A stretch of DNA of 64,000 nucleotides from Pantoea sp. A4 (lineage in GTDB: Bacteria; Pseudomonadota; Gammaproteobacteria; Enterobacterales; Enterobacteriaceae): contig NZ_ALXE01000019.1 in NCBI RefSeq assembly GCF_000295955.2, positions 372,001 to 436,000 on the forward strand, in the 5' to 3' direction. Below the pieces are notes generated by a model, which was not told the origin of the DNA, ran no database searches, and worked only from the letters and a program-made list of their open reading frames with translations. This document shows positions 39,210-48,512 of this stretch, in pieces (positions within the stretch are counted from its first letter, which is position 1; each line of letters starts with the position of its first letter). The position numbers were made by a program, and so were the translations under genes.

Positions 39210-39659
39210 ATGCAAGCCGTTATTCCGCTACTGTCATTGCTGCTACTGCTGCTGTTTTTCCTGCTGGTGAGAAAATTAATCCATCGCATTCGTGACAACA
39301 CGACAGCAGATTATCGTAGCGGTGAGCCACTGCAAATTTCACAAAATGCCTGGCTGTTAGAAAAGCTGGGTATACGGCGGGAACGTTATTTTTTTGATGC
39401 GGACTATCTTTACCAGAGGCGCAGGCAGGAAACTAAAAAGATCCGCCTCAGTGCCATTGTCCGTATCAAAGCCACCTCAGTACAAATCGGCGAACGCCAT
39501 GTCTGGGCAGTTCGCTATCGCGAAGATCACCACGAACAAGAGGTGCGTTTTGTGCACAACGCATCGCTGTTTAATGCCAACTTTGCCTCTTTCCTCGCCG
39601 CAGTGCGGGAAGTGAATCCCACTGCGGATATTGAAGAGATCGGCATGTTGACATTGTAA
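39210..39659 (+). CDS. Hypothetical protein with one N-terminal membrane anchor
   Basis: I do not recognise this 149-residue protein. The start has AAGGA about 9 bases upstream. Residues 4-21 are a very Leu-rich membrane helix; the remaining ~125 residues form a basic soluble domain with mixed strands and helices (FFDADYLYQRRRQETKKIRLSA, VWAVRYREDHHEQEVRFVH). The topology suggests an inner-membrane protein with a cytoplasmic or periplasmic domain. It is the first gene after the tRNA-Ser terminator and appears to be single. Confidence 0.75.
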   Translation: MQAVIPLLSLLLLLLFFLLVRKLIHRIRDNTTADYRSGEPLQISQNAWLLEKLGIRRERYFFDADYLYQRRRQETKKIRLSAIVRIKATSVQIGERHVWAVRYREDHHEQEVRFVHNASLFNANFASFLAAVREVNPTADIEEIGMLTL

Positions 39660-39827
39660 AGTTTTAACGCCTTCGACCTCATTAAAGCGTCATGATCATC
39701 TCATGCCATGCCGCCGTGGTCTGACGATGACGGTTTGATGCTCGCGCCCTGATAGCAAAGGGAATGACTGGGTGGTAATACAATAAAACTGACCTCAACG
39801 GATGCCAGTTTTCTCTAATGGCTCCGA

Positions 39828-40247
39828 TTATTTGAACTCAGTGCGCGTCAAAATGACATTACGCTGCACTGGCTCCCTGGTGAGGGTAAAATAAGGGGTT
39901 AATTCGCCTTCACGACCCCATTTATCAATCGCCCCTTCACTTTCTAACCTGATGTAACCCAGGCTTTGAAGATAGTCAGCCAAATCAGCCGTGTTAGCAT
40001 CAGCGCTGTAAACGATGCTGCTATCCTGCGGTTTAGCACCATCTTGCGCCGAGAAAGTGAAATGATACTGATGCGCAACTCGCGGCGCATCACGTATTTC
40101 CTTATCGGTGTAAAAATAATATAACCAAAGATTAGCCTGCGAATACCCTCTGGGTTGCTCTGCTCTTTTTTGCATACTGAAATCTGCCAGAATAATGCTC
40201 ACGATAACGATAAATCCTGCCACGATGAACTTTTTCCATTGATTCAT
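39828..40247 (-). CDS. Hypothetical membrane-anchored protein
   Basis: Unrecognised 139-residue protein. Residues 7-23 are hydrophobic (FIVAGFIVIVSIILADF) after a short basic N-terminus; no lipobox cysteine follows, so it is probably an uncleaved anchor. The rest is a polar, likely periplasmic domain with aromatic-rich strands (ANLWLYYFYTDKEI). It lies on the same strand as phoH but beyond the phoH terminator, so it has its own promoter or depends on read-through. Confidence 0.65.
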   Translation of the reverse strand: MNQWKKFIVAGFIVIVSIILADFSMQKRAEQPRGYSQANLWLYYFYTDKEIRDAPRVAHQYHFTFSAQDGAKPQDSSIVYSADANTADLADYLQSLGYIRLESEGAIDKWGREGELTPYFTLTREPVQRNVILTRTEFK

Positions 40248-40308
40248 ACCGTTGTGAAACTCCGTTTTTTACACAAAAACCGCGTCGTATTATAAAGTTT
40301 TAACCAAT

Positions 40309-40333
40309 AAAAAAACCCGGCCGGGGCCGGGTT
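40309..40333 (-). terminator. Intrinsic terminator after phoH
   Basis: AACCCGGCC / GGCCGGGTT pairs across a tight centre and is followed on the minus strand by a run of seven Ts, 22 bases past the phoH stop. Confidence 0.88.
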
Positions 40334-40354
40334 GGTGGTTGCTACACTGCGAAA

Positions 40355-41143
40355 TCAGGCATAGGCCATCAGGGTTCGCTGGCAAAGTTGTGAACGGACA
40401 CAGTCGTCTCTGCCGAAACGCACCACGCCAATCATCTCATCCTCAGTGAAGCGCGCCAGCGCATCAGCAAGGCCAGACGGGACATGAGCAGGCAAGTCAC
40501 ACTGAGTAATATCGCCGTTCACAATGACTGTGACGTTCTCACCCAAGCGGGTAAGGAACATTTTCATCTGTGCAGCAGTGACGTTTTGCGCCTCATCAAG
40601 AATCACTACCGCGTTCTCAAAGGTACGTCCACGCATATAGGCAAACGGTGCAATTTCCACCTTACCAATTTCGGGACGCAGGCAATACTGCATAAAGGAA
40701 GCACCCAGACGTTTAACCAGAACGTCATAGACCGGCCGGAAATAAGGCGCAAACTTCTCGGAGATATCCCCTGGCAAGAAGCCAAGATCTTCGTCGGCCT
40801 GCAAGACCGGTCGTGTAACAATAATCCTGTCGATATCCTTATGTATCAGGGCCTCGGCCGCTTTCGCAGCACTGATCCAGGTTTTCCCGCAGCCCGCTTC
40901 ACCGGTTGCGAAAATGAGCTGTTTCGTTTCTATGGCGTTGAGATAATGCGCCTGGGCTTCATTACGAGCTTCAATTGGGCTACCGTCGCGCACATCACGC
41001 GCCATGCCAATTGAATCCAGTCCTCCCAGTTGCACCAGCGAAGTGACCGATTCTTCCTCACGCTGACGATGACTACGTGAGTCATTACGAAGCACTCTTC
41101 TGGCTTCACGACGCGCTTTGATCACTGCTTTCTGTCTTCCCAT
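40355..41143 (-). CDS. phoH: PhoH, phosphate-starvation-inducible ATPase
   Basis: P-loop NTPase of 262 residues. Walker A is TGEAGCGKT, Walker B VVILDEAQN, with a helicase-like GDITQCDLP block. It is collinear with E. coli PhoH from MGRQKAVIKARREA on; E. coli database entries carry a longer N-terminus that this start does not need. In E. coli phoH also lies close to the putA/efe region, so order is conserved. A PhoB box is known for E. coli phoH; I could not see a convincing one here. Confidence 0.94.
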   Translation of the reverse strand: MGRQKAVIKARREARRVLRNDSRSHRQREEESVTSLVQLGGLDSIGMARDVRDGSPIEARNEAQAHYLNAIETKQLIFATGEAGCGKTWISAAKAAEALIHKDIDRIIVTRPVLQADEDLGFLPGDISEKFAPYFRPVYDVLVKRLGASFMQYCLRPEIGKVEIAPFAYMRGRTFENAVVILDEAQNVTAAQMKMFLTRLGENVTVIVNGDITQCDLPAHVPSGLADALARFTEDEMIGVVRFGRDDCVRSQLCQRTLMAYA

Positions 41144-41616
41144 AGTGGCACCTTACAGTTGGTTTCATTTCCCGCGCAGGCCATCCGCCCGAGCGATTAC
41201 GTGAACGCTTTAGAGGTTTACTTGGCTTCCTTTTAAGCCGTACAGGAACGTGGAGATAAGTGTGCTGACACAGCAATGTACCGTGTAAGCGCACCGGGTA
41301 AAAAGAGAATAGAGTGTAAAATACAACCAAAACAGTGTTGAAATGAGGTCAGAGAAAAAGTCTCTCACCGTTAAAAGCGATGTCTGAAGGGTTACTGCCT
41401 GTCCATTTGCGGACCATCTCATGCGCGAACTCCAGTGTGATACATCAACACATTTGCTCAGCCTATGAGTAATAAACTGCACCATATTGCAGGTGCTTTG
41501 CAATCACTATTTTTACATTCCAACAACAAAAATGAATTTTAAGCAAAAAGCGGGGTGATAAAGGAATGCGCAGTTCTGCGAATGAAATATAAACGCAACG
41601 GTAATCTGTCAGTTTA
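41144..41616. other. Intergenic gap between phoH and the FTR1-type gene
   Basis: About 470 bases without a convincing gene on either strand. Presumably it holds the phoH promoter, but no clear -10/-35 pair or Pho box could be assigned. Confidence 0.5.
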
Positions 41617-42381
41617 TTACGCCGCCTGTTTTGGCCGCCTTAACCAAAGGCAGGTCAATACTGCGAGCAGATAGAACAAATAAGCAGCAGCTTCGCTCAG
41701 GCTGGCGCAAGCCTGCAATCCAAGGCTACCCGCTAATACCGCGGCTAATACAGAATCTTTCGGTATTAGCCGCGTTAAATCGAACACGATATCCTGCCAA
41801 TATGGCCACCAACCCGCATGGGCGAATGCGCGTACCATGCCAGAGGCAGATCCCGCCGCAATCAGCATTTGCAGGACGTCAGCAACGCGCGTAAAACGCC
41901 GTTCAGATAACCAGCCACCGAGCAGATAGAGCACCACGCCGCCCAGTAACGCCAGGGCCAGACCAAAAACCGCTCCCGCTGCCGCCGCGTTACTGCTATT
42001 CACAGTAAAGATATAGGTTAAGTAGTGCACCGCCGATAATCCCTCACGCATCACCGCAAGGAAAACAGTAAATAGCAGCGCCAGGCTGAAACCTGTCTGA
42101 CCGTATTGCGTGGATCTGAGGGTCAAAATCGACAACATCAACATAGCCAACAGTGCAACCGCGCCCTCAAACAGCGCCACATTGTGAGGTGCAAGCGGCT
42201 TCTGTGCCGTGTTGGAAAGAATGCCGATACTCAGGCTGCAAACCAGCGCCAGCAGCACCACCGTCCACAGCAGCGGAAACCATTGGGCGTTATCGCTGCG
42301 ACGAAAATAACTGGCGAACAGACTCACCAGCAATGTGGCTTCCAGCCCTTCGCGCAACAAGGTGAGAAACGGGAGAAACAT
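41617..42381 (-). CDS. FTR1-family iron permease (EfeU-like), second REGLE motif degenerate
   Basis: Seven-helix membrane protein of 254 residues related to yeast Ftr1p and E. coli EfeU. The first iron motif is intact (R10-E11-G12-L13-E14). The second reads R112-E113-G114-L115-S116, so the last glutamate is replaced by serine. E. coli efeU is followed by efeO and efeB; neither partner is present here, and the gene is alone between phoH and putA. A strong Fur box 64 bases upstream indicates iron repression. It could still move iron with reduced selectivity, or have another metal role. Confidence 0.9.
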   Translation of the reverse strand: MFLPFLTLLREGLEATLLVSLFASYFRRSDNAQWFPLLWTVVLLALVCSLSIGILSNTAQKPLAPHNVALFEGAVALLAMLMLSILTLRSTQYGQTGFSLALLFTVFLAVMREGLSAVHYLTYIFTVNSSNAAAAGAVFGLALALLGGVVLYLLGGWLSERRFTRVADVLQMLIAAGSASGMVRAFAHAGWWPYWQDIVFDLTRLIPKDSVLAAVLAGSLGLQACASLSEAAAYLFYLLAVLTCLWLRRPKQAA

Positions 42382-42444
42382 TCCTTAAATCTCGCAATTA
42401 AGAATAAATTAAGCAGAAAGGTAAATAAACGTTAGTTCATCAAT

Positions 42445-42463
42445 GATATCGATTATCATTATC
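42445..42463 (-). promoter_or_regulatory. Fur box upstream of the FTR1-type gene
   Basis: On the minus strand GATAATGATAATCGATATC matches 17 of 19 positions of the Fur consensus GATAATGATAATCATTATC. Confidence 0.9.
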
Positions 42464-42514
42464 AAAAAAAAGCTGCCGCCCTGTAAGCATCGCGTAATTA
42501 TTTGCTGTAAGGAC

Positions 42515-42542
42515 AAAAAAACCGCTCCGAAGAGCGGTTTTT
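42515..42542 (-). terminator. Intrinsic terminator after putA
   Basis: ACCGCTC / GAGCGGT with a short CTTCGG-type loop, followed on the minus strand by a run of Ts, 24 bases past the putA stop. Confidence 0.9.
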
Positions 42543-42565
42543 CATGCATCAAACCAATATTGGCG

Positions 42566-45500
42566 TTAACCGATGGTCATCAGGCTGGCATTCCCGCCAG
42601 CAGCCGCGGTATTGACGCTCAAAGAACGCTCAATCAACCACCGCTCCAGCAACAGCTCCGTCTCTCCTCGGGCAAAGCCCTGCACAGAGACGATCGCACC
42701 CTCACGAGAAGCCACTTGCTCACACAGCGTGCGCAGTTGGTCTGCATCGCCATGATAAACAACCGCATCAAACTCACCCTGTAACGGATGGGTCTGTAGC
42801 GTAATCTGCTGCTGTACCGCCGCAGGCAACTGACTGAACAGCGTACGATGCAGGCTGTCATCTTCCCACAGCGCCTTCGTGCCGACACTGGTGATCCCCG
42901 CTAGCTGGATCAGCGCATCCTGCTCGTTGTCCGCCAGCGCCAGCACCCGTTCACGCGGCAGCAAGCTGAAGGTGTTACGTTCACCGGTTGGACCTGGCAG
43001 CAAACGCACCGTGCCCGACTGCGCCAGTTCAGCGTAGTGCTGGCATAGCGCGGCCAGTGCGCTATGGCCTTTCGCGCTGGCCCAGTCGCTTAACGCCTGA
43101 TGGGCGGCTAACAACGTTGGGCGCAGTGTGCTGTCAACCGGGCGCTCAGCATCCTGACGATCAAAGGTTTTACGCAATCCCTGCTCCGGGCGGCTTGCCA
43201 ACAGACGGTACAGATACAGCGGACCACCCGCTTTCGGTCCGGTGCCGGAAAGCCCTTCGCCACCAAAGGGTTGTACGCCAACCACCGCACCCACCATGTT
43301 ACGGTTAACGTAGAGATTACCGACTTTAGCGCCCGCCACCACTTGCGCAATGGTCTCATCAATACGGGTATGCACGCCCAGCGTCAGGCCATATCCGGAA
43401 TGATTGATGTGTTCGAGGATCTGCGGCAGTGCGTTACGACCAAAGCGCACCACATGCAGCACCGGACCAAACACTTCACGATCCAGATCGCCTACCTGAT
43501 CCAGCTCAATCAGGGTTGGCTTGATAAAGGTGCCGGTTTGCCATTCACGGCTGTCTTCCGGCACATCCTGCACGGCCTGATAGACCTTGAAGCCTTTGTT
43601 ACGCATCCCCTGGATGTGGCGTTCGATATTCTCCTTCGCCTCACTGTCGATCACCGGACCAATATCGGTTGAGAGACGCTCCGGGTTCCCCATACGGCAC
43701 TCGGCCATGGCACCGCGCAGCATTTTCAGCGTGTGATCGGCCACATCTTCCTGAATACACAGCAGACGCAGCGCAGAACAACGCTGACCGGCACTGTCAA
43801 ATGCGGAAGCGACAATATCCACCACCACTTGTTCTGTCAGCGCTGAGGAGTCAACGATCATGGCATTCATTCCCCCGGTTTCGGCAATCAGTGGGGTTGG
43901 TCGCCCCTGGGGATCGAGACGTCCCGCCAGATTGCGTTGCAGCAACGTAGCTACGGCCGTAGACCCCGTAAACATCACGCCGCGCACGCGCTCATCACCC
44001 GTCAGCTGCGCCCCCACTGTCTCACCCAAACCTGGTAACAGTTGCAGTACACCTGCCGGCACACCCGCTTCCAGCAGGATCTGTACCGCCTGCGCAGCAA
44101 TCAGTGGCGTTTGTTCTGCCGGTTTTGCCAGCACGCTGTTGCCTGCCGCCAGCGCAGCGGCTATCTGACCGGTAAAGATGGCCAATGGGAAGTTCCACGG
44201 GCTGATGCACACGACCGGGCCTAACGGACGATGGGTATCGTTATCAAAATCATCACGCACCATGCCCGCATAGTAGTAAAGGAAGTCGACCGCTTCACGC
44301 ACCTCAGCGATGGCGTTGTTGTAGGTCTTACCGGCTTCGCGCACCAGAATACCGATTAACTGCTGAATTTGACCTTCCATTAACTGGGCGGCGCGTTCGA
44401 GGATCGCGGCACGTTCCTGCGGCGGCGTTGCAAACCAGATTGGACCGGCATTCACTGCCGCATCCAGCGCCAGAGACACTTCCTCTGCGCTAGCCTCACG
44501 CACATACCCGACGATATCCCCCGGTGCCGCTGGGTTGGTCAGCGCCCGGCTGTCACCCGCTTGCAGTTCAGCATCGATCATCGGCTGTGCTTGCCACGGT
44601 TGTGCCGCGCTGTTCAGTACTGCACTGGAGAGCGAAGCCAGACGATGCTCGTTCGCCATATCGATACCGCTGGAGTTAACACGTTTCTCACCGTAAAGGT
44701 CGCGCGGTAACGGGATCTTCGGATGGGGTAAGCCAACGGCGCCTTCATTCTGCGCCAGTTTTTCCACTTCAGAGACCGGATCGGCCACCAGATCTTCCAG
44801 CGGCAGTGAGGTATCGGCAATGCGGTTAACAAACGAGGTGTTCGCGCCATTCTCCAGCAGGCGTCGCACCAGGTAAGCCAGCAGGGTTTCGTGCGTTCCC
44901 ACAGGTGCATAGATGCGGCAAGGACGGTTGAGCTTGCCATCGGCCACTTTGCCTACCACCTGCTCATACAGCGGTTCACCCATGCCGTGCAGGCACTGGA
45001 ACTCATACTGACCAGGATAGTAGTTATTCCCCGCCAGTTGGTAGATCGTCGCCAGGGTGTGGGCGTTATGGGTCGCGAATTGTGGGTAGATCAGGTTTGG
45101 CACGGCCAGCAACTTACGCGCGCAGGCCAGATAAGAGATGTCGGTGTAGACCTTACGGGTATAAACCGGGTAGCCCTCAAGGCCTTCCACCTGAGCACGT
45201 TTGATTTCGCTATCCCAATAGGCCCCCTTCACCAGGCGGATCATCAGGCGACGGCGGCTACGCTGTGCCAGATCGATCAGGTAATCAATCACCATTGGGC
45301 AGCGTTTCATGTAGGCCTGGATAACAAAGCCGATGCCGTTCCAGCCTTCCAGCTCAGGCTCGAAGCAAAGTTTCTCCAGCAGGTCGAGGGACAGCTCAAG
45401 GCGATCTGCCTCTTCAGCATCAATATTGATACCAATGTCATAACTGCGGGCCAGCAGGGTCAGGGATTTGAGGATCGGATACAGCTCTTCCATGACGCGT

Positions 45501-46516
45501 TCATACTGCGCACGGCTGTAACGCGGATGCAGTGCCGAAAGCTTGATTGAGATCCCCGGCCCTTCATAAATGCCACGCCCGTTAGACGCCTTACCAATGG
45601 CATGGATCGCCTGCTGGTAAGAGAGCAGATAGGCTTTCGCATCGCTGGCGGTGAGCGCCGCTTCCCCCAGCATGTCATAAGAGTAACGGAAGCCTTTATC
45701 TTCCAGCTTGCGCGCATTTGCCAGCGCCTGAGCGATGGTTTCTCCGGTTACAAACTGCTCGCCCATCAGGCGCATCGCCATATCCACACCTTTGCGGATC
45801 AGCGGTTCACCGCTTTTGCCGATGATACGATTCAGAGAGCGTGAGAGGTTGGCTTCATTGTGGGTCGATACCAGGCGCCCGGTGAACAGCAAGCCCCAGG
45901 TCGCCGCATTGACGAACAGGGATGGGCTACGCCCAAGGTGTGATTGCCAGTTACCGTTGCTGATTTTGTCGCGAATCAGCGCATCACGCGTCGGCTTATC
46001 GGGAATACGCAACAGCGCTTCCGCCAGGCACATCAACGCCACACCTTCCTGCGAGGAAAGCGAGAACTCTTGCAGCAAACTTTGCACCATGCCGGCGCGT
46101 CCCGTTGCACCCTTTTGGTGCCGCAGCTTGTCTGCCAGTTGATAGGCTAACTGGTAGGTTTTCTCCGCCTGAGCCTTTGGCAACCGCGCCTGTTCCAGCA
46201 GCATTGGCACCGCTTCTGTCTCGGGGCGACGCCAGGCGGCAGTGATGGCCGCACGTGCCACGGTCTGTGGCAGAATTTGTTCAGCAAACGACAAGAAGGG
46301 CTGATGCACTTCTTCAGGAACGCCCTCTTCAGCGTCACCTGCCAGCGCCTGTAACGGAATCTCCGGCAGGCTATCACTGGCTTCCAGCTGGCCAAGATAG
46401 TTAAAAATCGCCTGTTTGATCAGCCAGTGTGGTGTGCGATCAATGCGCTGTGCTGCCTGTTTAATACGCTCGCGGGTGGCTTCATCCAGCTTTACCCCCA
46501 TGGTGGTCGTGCCCAT
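42566..46516 (-). CDS. putA: PutA, trifunctional proline dehydrogenase / P5C dehydrogenase / repressor
   Basis: Oxidises proline to glutamate in two steps and represses the put genes when proline is absent. The 1316-residue product is of the trifunctional type (E. coli 1320). Residues 1-47 are the ribbon-helix-helix DNA-binding domain (MGTTTMGVKLDEATRERIKQ). The proline dehydrogenase barrel spans about 260-570 (YEGPGISIKLSALHPRY, IRLVKGAYWDSEIKRA, FATHNAHT). The aldehyde dehydrogenase domain spans about 650-1130 (ISPWNFPLAIFTGQIA, FTGSTAVATLL, catalytic Cys in SAGQRCSALR), then a C-terminal domain ending NASLMTIG. Divergent from putP. Confidence 0.98.
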   Translation of the reverse strand: MGTTTMGVKLDEATRERIKQAAQRIDRTPHWLIKQAIFNYLGQLEASDSLPEIPLQALAGDAEEGVPEEVHQPFLSFAEQILPQTVARAAITAAWRRPETEAVPMLLEQARLPKAQAEKTYQLAYQLADKLRHQKGATGRAGMVQSLLQEFSLSSQEGVALMCLAEALLRIPDKPTRDALIRDKISNGNWQSHLGRSPSLFVNAATWGLLFTGRLVSTHNEANLSRSLNRIIGKSGEPLIRKGVDMAMRLMGEQFVTGETIAQALANARKLEDKGFRYSYDMLGEAALTASDAKAYLLSYQQAIHAIGKASNGRGIYEGPGISIKLSALHPRYSRAQYERVMEELYPILKSLTLLARSYDIGINIDAEEADRLELSLDLLEKLCFEPELEGWNGIGFVIQAYMKRCPMVIDYLIDLAQRSRRRLMIRLVKGAYWDSEIKRAQVEGLEGYPVYTRKVYTDISYLACARKLLAVPNLIYPQFATHNAHTLATIYQLAGNNYYPGQYEFQCLHGMGEPLYEQVVGKVADGKLNRPCRIYAPVGTHETLLAYLVRRLLENGANTSFVNRIADTSLPLEDLVADPVSEVEKLAQNEGAVGLPHPKIPLPRDLYGEKRVNSSGIDMANEHRLASLSSAVLNSAAQPWQAQPMIDAELQAGDSRALTNPAAPGDIVGYVREASAEEVSLALDAAVNAGPIWFATPPQERAAILERAAQLMEGQIQQLIGILVREAGKTYNNAIAEVREAVDFLYYYAGMVRDDFDNDTHRPLGPVVCISPWNFPLAIFTGQIAAALAAGNSVLAKPAEQTPLIAAQAVQILLEAGVPAGVLQLLPGLGETVGAQLTGDERVRGVMFTGSTAVATLLQRNLAGRLDPQGRPTPLIAETGGMNAMIVDSSALTEQVVVDIVASAFDSAGQRCSALRLLCIQEDVADHTLKMLRGAMAECRMGNPERLSTDIGPVIDSEAKENIERHIQGMRNKGFKVYQAVQDVPEDSREWQTGTFIKPTLIELDQVGDLDREVFGPVLHVVRFGRNALPQILEHINHSGYGLTLGVHTRIDETIAQVVAGAKVGNLYVNRNMVGAVVGVQPFGGEGLSGTGPKAGGPLYLYRLLASRPEQGLRKTFDRQDAERPVDSTLRPTLLAAHQALSDWASAKGHSALAALCQHYAELAQSGTVRLLPGPTGERNTFSLLPRERVLALADNEQDALIQLAGITSVGTKALWEDDSLHRTLFSQLPAAVQQQITLQTHPLQGEFDAVVYHGDADQLRTLCEQVASREGAIVSVQGFARGETELLLERWLIERSLSVNTAAAGGNASLMTIG

Positions 46517-46570
46517 GACTTTTCAGCTCCTTAATGTCGTTATAACGGCCTGGGCAGCAATATCACTTAT

Positions 46571-46588
46571 GTTGCAACTTTGTGCAAC
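46571..46588. promoter_or_regulatory. PutA operator motifs near the putA start
   Basis: GTTGCAACTTTGTGCAAC holds three copies of the GTTGCA core known as the E. coli PutA-binding motif: one on the plus strand (46571) and two on the minus strand (46573, 46583). It lies 55 bases upstream of putA. Confidence 0.7.
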
Positions 46589-46750
46589 CCAGATAATTAC
46601 AGGTGTGAACCAGACCGCTAAACGGTGAAATATTTACCAGATTCAGAGACGGCACGGTTATTGCTGCAAAATCCCCGCCAACTTTCACACCCAGTTACAG
46701 AGCGGTCTTAGGGTTATAAAACCAAGCGCAACCCCGGAAGTGTGACCTGG

Positions 46751-46756
46751 TGCAAC
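46751..46756 (-). promoter_or_regulatory. Further PutA operator-like motif in the putA-putP gap
   Basis: A single TGCAAC (GTTGCA on the minus strand) in the middle of the 453-base divergent region. A six-base match alone is weak, but it lies where further PutA sites are expected. The rest of the gap shows no gene. Confidence 0.45.
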
Positions 46757-46969
46757 CTATGAGCATTAATTTATTTTGAAAGAGTGAAATCACAGTAACT
46801 GCTGTGTTAAATCCATTGTGCTGAATTCGCCTTTACGGCAGGATACCGCGCCTCAGTGGAAGGCCCGGCCTACGCCTGTGTGAAGAAAATTATTCACTGT
46901 CGCCTCGTTCCGGCGCAGCAGCACAACGCGATTTCACTGTGGAAATGACAACAAAAAGTGGAGAGACTG

Positions 46970-48454
46970 ATGAATGTAAGTACCCCCTTGCTGGTGACCT
47001 TTGTGGTCTACATCCTTGGCATGGTGCTGATTGGCTTAATTGCTTACCGCTCAACCAAAAACTTTGACGACTACATCCTGGGTGGCCGCAGTTTGGGCAG
47101 CGTAGTCACCGCACTTTCAGCAGGTGCTTCCGATATGAGCGGCTGGCTGCTGATGGGCTTGCCTGGGGCCATTTTCCTCTCTGGTATCTCGGAAAGCTGG
47201 ATTGCCATCGGCCTGACCATCGGTGCATGGCTGAACTGGAAAATTGTTGCCGGACGCCTGCGCGTGCAAACCGAGCACCACAATAATGCCCTTACCTTGC
47301 CAGACTTTTTCACCAGCCGTTTTGAAGACCATAACAAAATTCTGCGCGTCATCTCCGCAGTCATTATCCTGATCTTCTTCACCATCTACTGTGCCTCAGG
47401 CGTGGTAGCGGGCGCACGTCTGTTTGAAAGCACCTTCGGCATGAGCTACGAAACCGCCATCTGGGCCGGTGCCGCAGCCACGATCCTATACACCCTGATC
47501 GGCGGTTTCCTGGCGATCAGCTGGACCGATACCGTGCAGGCCAGCCTGATGATTTTCGCCTTGATTCTGACGCCAGTGATGGTGATTGTGGCCGTTGGCG
47601 GCCTGTCAGATTCAATGGCCGTCATTGAAGCCAAGAGCCTGGAAAACCTCGATATGCTGAAAGGCCTGAACTTTGTCGCGGTGGTCTCGCTGCTGGGCTG
47701 GGGTCTGGGTTACTTTGGTCAGCCACACATTCTGGCGCGCTTTATGGCTGCGGATTCGCACCACTCCATCCGCACTGCCAGCCGTATCGGCATGACGTGG
47801 ATGATCCTGTGCCTCGCGGGTGCCGTGGCAGTAGGCTTCTTCGGTATCGCCTACTTTGAGAATCACCCGGATCAGGCGGCGGGCGTGAGCCAGAACGGCG
47901 AGCGTATCTTCATTGAACTGGCGCGTATTCTGTTCAACCCGTGGATTGCCGGCATCCTGCTTTCCGCGATTCTGGCCGCCGTCATGTCAACCCTGAGCTG
48001 CCAGCTGTTGGTGTGCTCAAGTGCCCTGACCGAAGACCTGTATAAAGGCTTCCTGCGTAAAAATGCCAGCCAGAAAGAGCTGGTGTGGGTAGGTCGTCTG
48101 ATGGTGTTGCTGGTCGCACTGATTGCGATTGCGCTGGCATCTAACCCGGATAACCGCGTGCTGGGTCTGGTGAGCTACGCCTGGGCAGGCTTCGGTGCCG
48201 CATTTGGTCCGGTAATCCTGTTTGGCGTGTGCTGGAAACGCATGACGCGCAACGGTGCGCTGGCAGGTATGGTGATTGGTGCAGCCACCGTGCTGGTCTG
48301 GAAACAGTACGCATGGCTGGGCCTGTACGAAATCATCCCTGGCTTCCTGTTTGCCAGCATCGCGATTGTAGCGATCAGCCTGATGGGTCGCGAACCTTCA
48401 GATGAAGCACAAGCCCGCTTTGCCGCTGCAGAAGCAGAGTACAACACCCGTTAA
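46970..48454 (+). CDS. putP: PutP, sodium/proline symporter
   Basis: Sodium:solute symporter family protein of 494 residues with about 13 membrane helices. The start at 46970 (MNVSTPLLVTFVVY) has GGAGA 5 bases upstream; the in-frame ATG at 46958 lies before that site. PutP signatures include NFDDYILGGRSLG, SAGASDMSGWLLMGLPGA, FTIYCASGVVAGARLF and AVMSTLSCQLLVCSSALTED. It supplies proline to PutA and shares the operator region. Confidence 0.97.
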   Translation: MNVSTPLLVTFVVYILGMVLIGLIAYRSTKNFDDYILGGRSLGSVVTALSAGASDMSGWLLMGLPGAIFLSGISESWIAIGLTIGAWLNWKIVAGRLRVQTEHHNNALTLPDFFTSRFEDHNKILRVISAVIILIFFTIYCASGVVAGARLFESTFGMSYETAIWAGAAATILYTLIGGFLAISWTDTVQASLMIFALILTPVMVIVAVGGLSDSMAVIEAKSLENLDMLKGLNFVAVVSLLGWGLGYFGQPHILARFMAADSHHSIRTASRIGMTWMILCLAGAVAVGFFGIAYFENHPDQAAGVSQNGERIFIELARILFNPWIAGILLSAILAAVMSTLSCQLLVCSSALTEDLYKGFLRKNASQKELVWVGRLMVLLVALIAIALASNPDNRVLGLVSYAWAGFGAAFGPVILFGVCWKRMTRNGALAGMVIGAATVLVWKQYAWLGLYEIIPGFLFASIAIVAISLMGREPSDEAQARFAAAEAEYNTR

Positions 48455-48460
48455 TGCAAA

Positions 48461-48494
48461 AAGCCCCGCCCGTTTGCTGTAACGGGCGGGGCTT
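48461..48494. terminator. Bidirectional terminator between putP and the catabolic cluster
   Basis: AAGCCCCGCCCGTT / AACGGGCGGGGCTT, 14-base-pair perfect stem with a 6-base loop, lies between convergent stops. A pyrimidine-rich tail (CTCTCTCT) follows on the plus strand and AAs precede it, giving TT for the minus transcript. Confidence 0.85.
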
Positions 48495-48512
48495 CTCTCT
48501 CTGTTATTTCAC

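Noticed and set aside
41144..41330. Possible Pho box upstream of phoH
   Set aside because: Only one TGTCA-like half-repeat could be found, without the second repeat at 11 bases.
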